Below, one piece after another: positions 1-6,342 of a stretch of 64,000 bases of DNA. The translations under genes were made by a program, and so were the position numbers. Positions within the stretch are counted from its first letter, which is position 1, and the number at the start of each line of letters is the position of its first letter. Origin of the DNA: Bacillota bacterium (GTDB lineage Bacteria > Bacillota > Limnochordia > Darwinibacteriales > DTU012); assembly GCA_012837335.1 (NCBI GenBank), contig DURM01000023.1, forward strand, positions 1 through 64,000, read 5' to 3'. The notes below the pieces were generated by a model. The model had not been told where the DNA came from. It ran no database searches and saw only the letters and a program-made list of their open reading frames with translations.

Positions 1-1
1 C

Positions 2-79
2 CCTGACATAAGACGCATTTTAGCAGAAACAGGTTCCGAAGTAGTGAATGTAGATGACCCTTTCCAGACAAATTCTTAA
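2..79 (+). CDS. 3' end of an unidentified gene (partial)
   Basis: An open frame enters from the left edge and runs for 25 codons to a TAA at 77-79. The visible C-terminus includes the peptide ETGSEVVNVDDPFQ. I do not recognise a family from so short a piece. The next promoter (TTGACA at 96) begins 16 bases after the stop, so this gene ends before the uracil permease transcription unit and is not obviously co-transcribed with it. It could also be a chance open frame, since no start is visible. Confidence 0.35.
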   Translation, partial: PDIRRILAETGSEVVNVDDPFQTNS

Positions 80-95
80 AAAAGTTAAAAAACCC

Positions 96-124
96 TTGAC
101 ATTGCTGGCCTGATCAGGTAAAGT
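96..124 (+). promoter_or_regulatory. Sigma-A type promoter of the uracil permease leader
   Basis: A perfect -35 box TTGACA at 96-101 and a -10-like TAAAGT at 119-124 are separated by 17 bases. Transcription would start near 131, just upstream of the PyrR-binding element, which is where a pyr leader promoter is expected. Confidence 0.7.
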
Positions 125-140
125 CTGGTTAGAGAAAGTA

Positions 141-182
141 GCTTGCCCTTTAAACTAGTCCAGAGAGGCCAGTAAGGAAGCT
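141..182 (+). promoter_or_regulatory. PyrR-binding loop (pyrimidine attenuator)
   Basis: The stretch AGTCCAGAGAGGCC at 157-170 matches the conserved PyrR RNA-binding loop consensus (ARUCCNGNGAGGYU) of Gram-positive pyr attenuators. Flanking bases (GCTT at 141 and AAGC at 178) can pair to form the anti-antiterminator stem. In the known system, PyrR with bound UMP or UTP stabilises this hairpin and thereby allows the downstream terminator to form, so uracil uptake is shut off when pyrimidine nucleotides are plentiful. The match is read from the sequence; the regulation is inferred from the family. Confidence 0.85.
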
Positions 183-216
183 TAGTATTATGGTGTCTGT
201 TTTAGGGATACTCTAT

Positions 217-247
217 GCTCCTGTCTGCTGGCAGGAGCTATTTTTTT
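217..247 (+). terminator. Leader terminator of the pyr attenuator
   Basis: A 7-bp stem GCTCCTG (217-223) / CAGGAGC (232-238) with an 8-base loop is followed by TA and seven T residues. It lies between the PyrR loop and the permease start, as expected for the conditional terminator. Confidence 0.85.
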
Positions 248-347
248 GAGCTTCTTTAAAGAAGAAAGGAGGTTGTTTAAGCAGCATTCAGTAATTTTCC
301 AAAGGGCAGCTGCAATCAGAACTGACTAATGGTTAGGAGGATAACTT

Positions 348-1604
348 ATGAGAAAATCGATTGACGTTCACGAACGCTTACCATTTTTTCAGATGGTTCC
401 ATTAGGATTGCAGCATCTTTTCGCGATGTTTGGCGCGACAGTCTTGGTACCTATATTAACGGGATTATCACCGGCCGTGGCTCTGTTTACTTCTGGTACC
501 GGTACACTTATATTTATTTTTATTACGCAAGGAAAAGTTCCCGCGTATCTAGGTTCATCATTTGCATTTATCGCCCCAATTACAGCAGTTGCCGCTGCTC
601 ATGGCCTACCCTACGCACTGGGTGGTGGTTTGATTGTCGGTATAATCTACGGCATAGTTGCTTTTTTCATCTCCCGCGCGGGAACAGGCTGGCTCGATCG
701 AATGCTGCCACCAGTTGTAATCGGTTCAATTATCATCGTAATTGGTCTTGGCTTGGCTCCTACTGCCGTAAGTATGGCTGGATTAGCGGGAGATAACGTC
801 AGCATAGCCAATGTTAACGTTCAAATTGCCCTGTTTACACTTCTGGTTACAGTAATTGGTTCGGTTGTTTTTAAAGGTTTCCTCGCTGTGATTCCAATTC
901 TGATCGGGATTGTAGCAGGATATATTTTTGCCGTATTAAGAGGGGCAGTTGACTTTACTGTTGTGAGTGAGGCAGCCTGGTTTGGACTGCCAAACTTTAT
1001 GCTTCCCAAATTCAGTTGGGCGGCAATTACTATGATTGCTCCGGTCGCCTTAGTAACCATCGCAGAACATCTGGGTGATGTTTTGGTCTTGAGCAAAATC
1101 ACAGGACGTGATTTTTATAAAAACCCAGGATTAGCCCGCACACTGCTTGGAGACGGCATAGCATCCTCCTGGGCTGCTCTGTGGGGAGGTCCTCCTAACA
1201 CAACCTATGGCGAGAACGTTGGTGTTATGGCAATTACCAAGGTATACAGTGTCTGGGTAATCGGTTTAGCCGGAATCTTTGCTGTTCTGCTTTCATTCAT
1301 ACCTAAAGCCGAAGCCTTGATTTCTACTATTCCGGAACCGGTTATGGGTGGAGTATCCATGGTGTTATTCGGTGTAATTGCCTCGTCCGGATTGAGAACG
1401 TTAGTTGAAAGCGGAATCGATTATTCGAATAAACGCAATCTCATTATCTCATCAGTAATCTTAACACTGGGAATTGGCGGAGCCGGAATCTCAGCTGGTG
1501 CATTTAAGATTCAGGGAATGGCCTTATCAGCTGTAGTAGGTATTCTTATGAATCTGCTTCTCCCTAGAAGTATTGAAAACCAGGAACAAAGAGCAAGAAA
1601 CTAA
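348..1604 (+). CDS. uraA: Uracil permease, NCS2 (nucleobase:cation symporter 2) family
   Basis: This 418-residue inner-membrane protein imports uracil, probably with protons, for pyrimidine salvage. It is hydrophobic throughout, with the many membrane segments of the NCS2 fold. It shows family features such as the N-terminal QHLFAMFGATVLVP segment (about residues 22-35), the GSSFAFIAP segment near residue 68, and an AEHLGDV motif near residue 240 whose acidic residue helps bind the base. The length is normal for UraA/PyrP (about 420-430). The start is fixed by AGGAGG at 335-340. The PyrR leader upstream independently supports a uracil rather than xanthine substrate. The gene is monocistronic: a bidirectional terminator follows and the next gene is convergent. 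Confidence 0.93.
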   Translation: MRKSIDVHERLPFFQMVPLGLQHLFAMFGATVLVPILTGLSPAVALFTSGTGTLIFIFITQGKVPAYLGSSFAFIAPITAVAAAHGLPYALGGGLIVGIIYGIVAFFISRAGTGWLDRMLPPVVIGSIIIVIGLGLAPTAVSMAGLAGDNVSIANVNVQIALFTLLVTVIGSVVFKGFLAVIPILIGIVAGYIFAVLRGAVDFTVVSEAAWFGLPNFMLPKFSWAAITMIAPVALVTIAEHLGDVLVLSKITGRDFYKNPGLARTLLGDGIASSWAALWGGPPNTTYGENVGVMAITKVYSVWVIGLAGIFAVLLSFIPKAEALISTIPEPVMGGVSMVLFGVIASSGLRTLVESGIDYSNKRNLIISSVILTLGIGGAGISAGAFKIQGMALSAVVGILMNLLLPRSIENQEQRARN

Positions 1605-1610
1605 CAATCA

Positions 1611-1638
1611 AGAGGAGCCGCTGAGCTCCTCTTCTTTT
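1611..1638. terminator. Bidirectional terminator between uraA and ytaF
   Basis: An 8-bp stem AGAGGAGC (1611-1618) / GCTCCTCT (1625-1632) is followed by a T-rich run on the plus strand. It sits between two convergent genes and probably serves uraA; the minus-strand tail is less T-rich. Confidence 0.75.
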
Positions 1639-1645
1639 TATATAA

Positions 1646-2272
1646 TCAAACTGATATTTTGATCAACCCGATTAAGACAATAATGGCACCAGGTATCCAT
1701 TTCAAAAAGGCTCCCTTTACTGCTGCATCAATTTTTGCTCCCAACAGTAACCCAAGTGAGAGAAAAACCAAACTAAAAGCCATTACAGCGCCAGATGTAA
1801 ACAATCGGGGAAAATTAAGAACGGAAGCGCCTATTCCAGCAGCAAACGAATCGAACGCTAATGCTAGACCTAGGAAAACCGATTCAAAAAGTGAAATGGT
1901 CATAGAGCGGTCATAGTCCGCTTCTAACGGGTCTTTGAAAACACGCATGACTGTTATCACGGATACTTCTTGCACAGGCTCCTGTGGGAGTTCTACTGGT
2001 TGGTCTGACTGCTGATAAGTCCGCCAGAGACTGTATAATCCAAGCAGCACCAATATTCCTCCCCCAAATAATTCAGCCCCCTTTGGCGTCATGTTTATGA
2101 TCAATAAGTCTCCAATGAACATGGCTGAGAGTATTGTCACAAACGAGATTGCACTCAGCATAATCCGGGGCAAAATAGGTATTACAATTTTCGCCATCCC
2201 ATACGTCATTCCAATAGCCAGAGAATCGAAGCTAACGGCTGCTGCTAAAAGTAAAATTGTGAGCAACTCCAA
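1646..2272 (-). CDS. ytaF: Sporulation membrane protein YtaF (MntP-like fold)
   Basis: The product, 208 residues from a TTG start, is an integral membrane protein with about six helices arranged as two similar halves. The first half begins LLAAAVSFDSLAIGMTYGM and the second has GLALAFDSFAAGIGAS. The repeated hydrophobic-plus-DS motif is typical of the MntP/YtaF family. YtaF members are annotated as sporulation membrane proteins of unknown mechanism, whereas MntP is a manganese exporter; the length and the charged loop between the halves favour YtaF. The open frame continues upstream across the tRNA gene, so that part cannot be coding. The TTG at 2272 has AAAGGA 9 bases upstream and begins just before the first helix. 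A nearby in-frame TTG at 2266 is an alternative. Confidence 0.8.
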   Translation of the reverse strand: MELLTILLLAAAVSFDSLAIGMTYGMAKIVIPILPRIMLSAISFVTILSAMFIGDLLIINMTPKGAELFGGGILVLLGLYSLWRTYQQSDQPVELPQEPVQEVSVITVMRVFKDPLEADYDRSMTISLFESVFLGLALAFDSFAAGIGASVLNFPRLFTSGAVMAFSLVFLSLGLLLGAKIDAAVKGAFLKWIPGAIIVLIGLIKISV

Positions 2273-2366
2273 ACTGCACCATCCTTTCTCTCCTCTCCAT
2301 ATACTATGGAGCAGGACATAAGTGGTGCACGCTGGAAGAATCTTGAATTTATTTACCAAAAAGGGC

Positions 2367-2395
2367 TTGACCTGAGCGAATTCCTGTGGTATATT
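2367..2395 (+). promoter_or_regulatory. Promoter of tRNA-Trp
   Basis: TTGACC at 2367-2372 and TATATT at 2390-2395 are separated by 17 bases and end 12 bases before the mature tRNA 5' end. Confidence 0.7.
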
Positions 2396-2407
2396 ATAAA
2401 TTGTGTT

Positions 2408-2483
2408 AGGGGAGTAGCTCAATTGGTAGAGCACCGGTCTCCAAAACCGGGTGTTGCGGGTTCGAGTCCTGTCTCCCCTGCCA
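2408..2483 (+). tRNA. tRNA-Trp (anticodon CCA)
   Basis: The cloverleaf is complete. The acceptor stem AGGGGAG (2408-2414) pairs with CTCCCCT (2473-2479). The D arm is AGCTC/GAGC, the anticodon stem CCGGT/ACCGG holds the loop CTCCAAA (anticodon CCA), and the T arm contains TTCGAGT. A G discriminator and an encoded CCA end the gene. It stands alone with its own promoter and terminator. Confidence 0.96.
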
Positions 2484-2570
2484 CTTCTATCAGACATTTT
2501 GATGAAGCCCATCGCTGACACCTGTGCTCCATTGGGCAAAAGTGGGCAAAACAATTATAAACATAATCGG

Positions 2571-2598
2571 AAAGTCCGGATAAAAACCGGACTTTTTT
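2571..2598 (+). terminator. Terminator of tRNA-Trp
   Basis: AAAGTCCGG (2571-2579) pairs with CCGGACTTT (2587-2595), and the T run continues beyond the stem. This is a strong intrinsic terminator 88 bases after the tRNA. Confidence 0.85.
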
Positions 2599-2871
2599 GT
2601 TTATATGAGCATTTAGATTGTCAGCATTGGAGCTCCTCTTTGGGTATAGGATCTAATCAGCCCGTACACCAAACGATCCTCTTCTATTCCTAGGAGTTGA
2701 ATGCCTTAAAGCTCAATTTAATTCTCAGTTTCTTTACCAATCGATATTATGCACCATAATTTCTATCTATAGTCATTTTATTCCTGTTCGATGAAGTTTG
2801 CATTTTCTGCTCCCGATCTATGATATAATAGTGCCAGCAGCTGGATTATATTAATGGAGGATTCTGATGCC
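2599..2871 (+). promoter_or_regulatory. Upstream region and promoter of the AraC-type regulator
   Basis: This AT-rich stretch contains no credible gene. A consensus TATAAT lies at 2824-2829, with only a weak -35 candidate (TTGCAT at 2798-2803, spacing 20), which suggests an activator-dependent promoter. The 11-mer GCATTTTCTGC at 2800-2810 overlaps that position and recurs upstream of the pectin operon (22660-22670, opposite strand). It may therefore be a site for an autoregulating AraC protein. Confidence 0.5.
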
Positions 2872-3738
2872 ATGAGTAAAAAATTAGAATTCCATTGTGA
2901 TAATTTTCGGGTTAATTATGTCAATAATCCCGGATATTCCAGTGCAAATATGAGCAATTATCATGCTCACGATACATATGAACTCTACTATCTCTGCAAT
3001 GGCGAACGTTCCTACTATGTTAACGGACAAAGATACTATGTCAAGCGGGGAGAAATCGTTCTAATTAACCGCAATATCATTCATAAAACCTCCACAACAA
3101 ATGTACCGGATTATGAGCGTATTGTACTGCAAATCCCGGAAGAATTCCTAACCGCCAATGAACTTAACGATATCGATCTGACAGAGTGCTTCAACTACAC
3201 CACCCCAGTAGTATCTCTTGACAAAAAGAATCAATCGATAATCGAATCAATCCTCTTCAACATCTTAGTCGAATTGAAAACCAGGCCAATGGGCTATCGG
3301 TCGGCTATCCAGACATACATAACGCAAGCTTTAATCCATATTCACCGTCATGCCCTATCCGCTAACCACAAGCTGGTGCAGAAAACAAGCGTGGACAAAA
3401 AAATCTATGATGTTGTATCCTATATCGGAAATAACTACATGCATGATATTACTCTTCCGCTGCTCTCAGACCAGTTCCATGTCAGCAAATCCCATTTATC
3501 CCGCACCTTTAAAAAAGTGACCGGATTAACTATCGTTGAATATCTCAATGCTGTGCGGATCGGTCATGCCCAGAAGCTGTTAAGAAACACCAGTATTTCT
3601 ATTTCCAAGATCTGCTTTGATACCGGATTTAACAATATCTCTCACTTTAACAGGACATTTAAAAAAGTTACTGGGTACAGTCCAACCGAATTTCGCAAAG
3701 TGCAGCAGAGCAAATTCCCCCTCAAAGCAAGTGTATAG
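2872..3738 (+). CDS. AraC-family transcriptional regulator, cupin sensor type
   Basis: The product is a 288-residue cytoplasmic DNA-binding protein. Residues about 1-150 form a cupin-like sugar-sensing domain, with the typical HAHDTYELYYL motif (about residue 35) and an RGEIVLIN strand. The C-terminal 100 residues carry two helix-turn-helix units: LPLLSDQFHVSKSHLSRTFKK and ISKICFDTGFNNISHFNRTFK followed by the TGYSPTEFRK tail. This is the classic AraC/XylS signature. The ATG at 2872 is preferred because GGAGG lies at 2856-2860; an in-frame ATG at 2854 lacks a ribosome binding site and overlaps it. It faces the end of the pectin operon and is the only regulator in the neighbourhood, so it is the natural candidate to activate that operon. 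The inducer is not known. Confidence 0.88.
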   Translation: MSKKLEFHCDNFRVNYVNNPGYSSANMSNYHAHDTYELYYLCNGERSYYVNGQRYYVKRGEIVLINRNIIHKTSTTNVPDYERIVLQIPEEFLTANELNDIDLTECFNYTTPVVSLDKKNQSIIESILFNILVELKTRPMGYRSAIQTYITQALIHIHRHALSANHKLVQKTSVDKKIYDVVSYIGNNYMHDITLPLLSDQFHVSKSHLSRTFKKVTGLTIVEYLNAVRIGHAQKLLRNTSISISKICFDTGFNNISHFNRTFKKVTGYSPTEFRKVQQSKFPLKASV

Positions 3739-3751
3739 GAACCCAATAATT

Positions 3752-3786
3752 AAGCAGGGACAAAGTACGAACACTGATCCCTGCTT
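3752..3786. terminator. Bidirectional terminator between araC and the pectin operon
   Basis: AAGCAGGGA (3752-3760) pairs with TCCCTGCTT (3778-3786), with TTTT on the plus side and TTAATTA on the minus side. It lies between two convergent stop codons and would end both the AraC transcript and the long pectin transcript. Confidence 0.75.
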
Positions 3787-3811
3787 TTCTAATATCGTTC
3801 TTTATTTCTAT

Positions 3812-6112
3812 TTACCGCTTAGGATTCCAGCCATCATCGCCTTTAAGGATATTTTCTACTGTATAGTGGCTCGCTTCGGCATCAGTCAGCTGTCTGCTCC
3901 ATTTTACCCGACTGTCTGGATTAGCTCCCGGTCCATAGCTGTTGTATTCCTCATAGCGGGCTGTCTCTTCGTTGCTGGGTTTGCCCCAATTATGCCATCC
4001 GGTCGGCTGTACTACCTCTGACATATAACAGTTGATGTACGCAGTGTGGCCATAAGGACGCCATGGTCTGCCCAACCACACACTGCCCGGATTGACATCT
4101 CCGATAATGCGCGAGTTAATGAAAACTAGCCCGAACTCTTTTTCAGGAGGAGTAGATGCTGCGGTAACGTATCCGCCGGTCTTTCTGACATTAACAATGT
4201 CGCACTCCTCAAACACCGCTGTTGCCGGACCATAAATAAAATCCACATCTCCTTCAATATGGCACCGGTAAAAGTATAATCTTCCTTGGGTGTTCGCAAA
4301 CACTGTGTCCTGGTGGGAAACAAACTTGCAGTTCGTAAATACCATCCGATCTCCCCTGAGATCCACAGCAAGAGCCTGACCTGTTCCAACAGGAGCCAAG
4401 TTGCTAAAAGTAATGTTCTCGGCTGTAAAGTCATCGCTGAGGATCGCTGTGCTTGCATTGGCAATGCGGTACTGAGCATCGGTGGAATATTGGACATATG
4501 GTGTTTCATTGAAATTTAGGATGGTCGTATCACGGTTTTCCCCGATAAAAGTGATCATATCCTTGTCAGCGGGGATAATCAGCTTTTCGTGGTAAAACCC
4601 TTCTTTAATATAAACAATTACCCGCTGATCATTAAAGCCGGGTATCGCATCAACCGCTGCCTGGACAGTAGGAAAATTACCTGAGCCATCCTGCGCAACG
4701 ACTAACTGCATCAGCCACCGCTCTCCTAGGTCCAGATTTGGCGTCGAAATAACATCCATTCCCTGCTCCGGAATACTGACCCTTACCTGCCCGGAAGCAT
4801 CAATGACCGCAGGTGCAGCGGGTCTTTCGTGCTGATTGAAATCAACATAGTATATCCCCCGATCCTGCGCCTTTAAGTCTGCATAAAACTCAATCTCGGC
4901 AGCACGCACTGCCGAAAGGTTATCTTCCCAATAACTGAGAGGCTTCATTCTAAAGTAAAGAGCCCTACTGTCCTCATCTCTTACCGCATAATCTGCTTCG
5001 CTTTCGATTTTATACTCCGCAGGAAAACCGATAACTGCGCGAATCAGCACATTTTCCCGATCGGTTACAGCGAAGTTTTCTACCTGAATTGGAATCCGAT
5101 TATCGGAAACATACTGGCTGAGAGGGTTATCCGCGATTACTGCGGCAATTTGATCAGCCAATTCCGGGTACCGCGTTGGGTCTCTTTTAACCAGCACGTC
5201 TCTGGCTGCCATCTTGATTAACGGTGATTCGTTCTCGCAAGCAATCAAATCCAGCAGTCTTGCAACTATCACCTGGTCAAGCACTCCAGAGCGTTCGATC
5301 GCTTTTAAAGCCGGTATCCGCATTCCTAAAAGCTGGTTCTGGTCAAAAGCAATCTCAGCTACCCGCGGCAGAGTTTTATTCGCATTTCTGCCAAGAGCGG
5401 TGGCCGCCAAATCCTGCCACTCCAAAGTAGGAAGGCGGGAAATGATTTCTTCGATTGTATCGTCGGTAAACGACATAATTCCCGGTGCAGCTTTTCCTGC
5501 TGCCACCCGACAGGCCCAGGCAAACCGAGCACTGCTTGAATGGGAGAGCAGCAGCAGATCGATTCCATACTCTCCTGCCGGTTCCCCAAAGGCTCCTAAT
5601 GCCTCAGCAGCAGCTGTTCTCACATCTTCATCCAAATCAAATAGTGCTTCGCCAAGCGTACTTAAAACCTCTGAATTTGCTATGCCGATTTTGGCTAAGC
5701 TGTGAATAGCGTTTACCCGGGTAAATGTATCTTCATCATTATTCACGGAAAACAGCAGCGCGGGTAATGCTCTCGGGCTCTTTATTCTAGCCAAGAACTT
5801 GGCAGCTACACCTCTTAACACCTTGGTTTCAGGATCCAAATCCCGCAGCACCTTCTCGATGGCGGTTATTGACGCATCACCTAAATCTTCCAATTTCTGC
5901 TCGGCATTTGCTCGGATCGTATTATCCGGTGAAATCAGCAGTTTGACATACTCTATGATTTCCTCATTATCAATAATCCCCGGGTTGCTTCCATCTAATC
6001 CGCTTTCGGGGTTGAAACCGGCTCCCAAAACGGTAAAACCTGCAGACACCAGAGACATGATAACAGTAAAAAACACCAGCAAAGATCTCGCAATCTGACT
6101 TTGTTTACCCAT
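3812..6112 (-). CDS. Secreted pectin methylesterase with N-terminal HEAT repeats (CE8)
   Basis: The product (766 residues) removes methyl esters from homogalacturonan outside the membrane, exposing it to pectate lyase. A signal peptide (about residues 1-32) is followed by a helical HEAT-repeat region (about 45-335), a linker with beta character (about 340-460), and a complete CE8 pectinesterase beta-helix (about 470-760). The catalytic residues are visible: Gln579 in GTGQA, Gln601 and Asp602 in HQDTVF, the nucleophile Asp624 in GDVDFIYG, and Arg682 with Trp684 in LGRPW. Typical CE8 enzymes are 300-400 residues, so half of this protein is an extra solenoid. The start ATG is set by GAGGAGG 8 bases upstream. 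It is the last gene of the locus and is separated from the pectate lyase gene by a hairpin and 230 bases, so it may also have its own promoter. Confidence 0.93.
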   Translation of the reverse strand: MGKQSQIARSLLVFFTVIMSLVSAGFTVLGAGFNPESGLDGSNPGIIDNEEIIEYVKLLISPDNTIRANAEQKLEDLGDASITAIEKVLRDLDPETKVLRGVAAKFLARIKSPRALPALLFSVNNDEDTFTRVNAIHSLAKIGIANSEVLSTLGEALFDLDEDVRTAAAEALGAFGEPAGEYGIDLLLLSHSSSARFAWACRVAAGKAAPGIMSFTDDTIEEIISRLPTLEWQDLAATALGRNANKTLPRVAEIAFDQNQLLGMRIPALKAIERSGVLDQVIVARLLDLIACENESPLIKMAARDVLVKRDPTRYPELADQIAAVIADNPLSQYVSDNRIPIQVENFAVTDRENVLIRAVIGFPAEYKIESEADYAVRDEDSRALYFRMKPLSYWEDNLSAVRAAEIEFYADLKAQDRGIYYVDFNQHERPAAPAVIDASGQVRVSIPEQGMDVISTPNLDLGERWLMQLVVAQDGSGNFPTVQAAVDAIPGFNDQRVIVYIKEGFYHEKLIIPADKDMITFIGENRDTTILNFNETPYVQYSTDAQYRIANASTAILSDDFTAENITFSNLAPVGTGQALAVDLRGDRMVFTNCKFVSHQDTVFANTQGRLYFYRCHIEGDVDFIYGPATAVFEECDIVNVRKTGGYVTAASTPPEKEFGLVFINSRIIGDVNPGSVWLGRPWRPYGHTAYINCYMSEVVQPTGWHNWGKPSNEETARYEEYNSYGPGANPDSRVKWSRQLTDAEASHYTVENILKGDDGWNPKR

Positions 6113-6297
6113 AATCGTCCTCCTCATGCCAAAAAGGCACATAGCTGTAAAGATGGTTAAATTATAATAAACCCAGGTTAATTATACACCCTACCCATTA
6201 ACGATTGCTACGCATATTCTTGCATGTTTAGAGAAATTCCACATATTTTTGCACACAAAGGTTTATTAAAAATGCTATCAAAATGTGGTCGAATGAA
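6113..6297 (-). promoter_or_regulatory. Upstream region of the pectin methylesterase gene
   Basis: This AT-rich stretch holds no gene. On the minus strand a TATAAT sits within TTATTATAATTT near 6160-6166, without a good -35 box. Two words seen upstream of the whole operon recur here on the same strand and in the same order: GATAGCATTTTT (6268-6279) and TGCGTAGC (6207-6214). This suggests a second regulated promoter using the same activator. The motif sharing is observed; the function is inferred. Confidence 0.45.
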
Positions 6298-6323
6298 AAT
6301 AAGCCCCAAATGAGGGACTTATT
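6298..6323 (-). terminator. Terminator-like hairpin after the pectate lyase gene
   Basis: Read on the minus strand, AATAAGTCCC pairs with GGGGCTTATT (one G-T pair) around a short loop and is followed by TTTTC. It could partly terminate or protect the operon mRNA before the methylesterase gene. Confidence 0.6.
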
Positions 6324-6342
6324 TTTCTATACAGCGGATCTC

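Noticed and set aside
2306-2518. Plus-strand open frame across tRNA-Trp
   Set aside because: It translates the tRNA itself and has no ribosome binding site.
2273-2554. Extension of the ytaF reading frame through the tRNA-Trp gene
   Set aside because: The extra 94 codons run antisense through a complete tRNA gene and its promoter and do not look like protein; a TTG with a ribosome binding site begins where family similarity begins.
5214-5705. 163-codon plus-strand open frame inside the methylesterase HEAT region
   Set aside because: It is antisense to a conserved protein, serine-rich and without a ribosome binding site.
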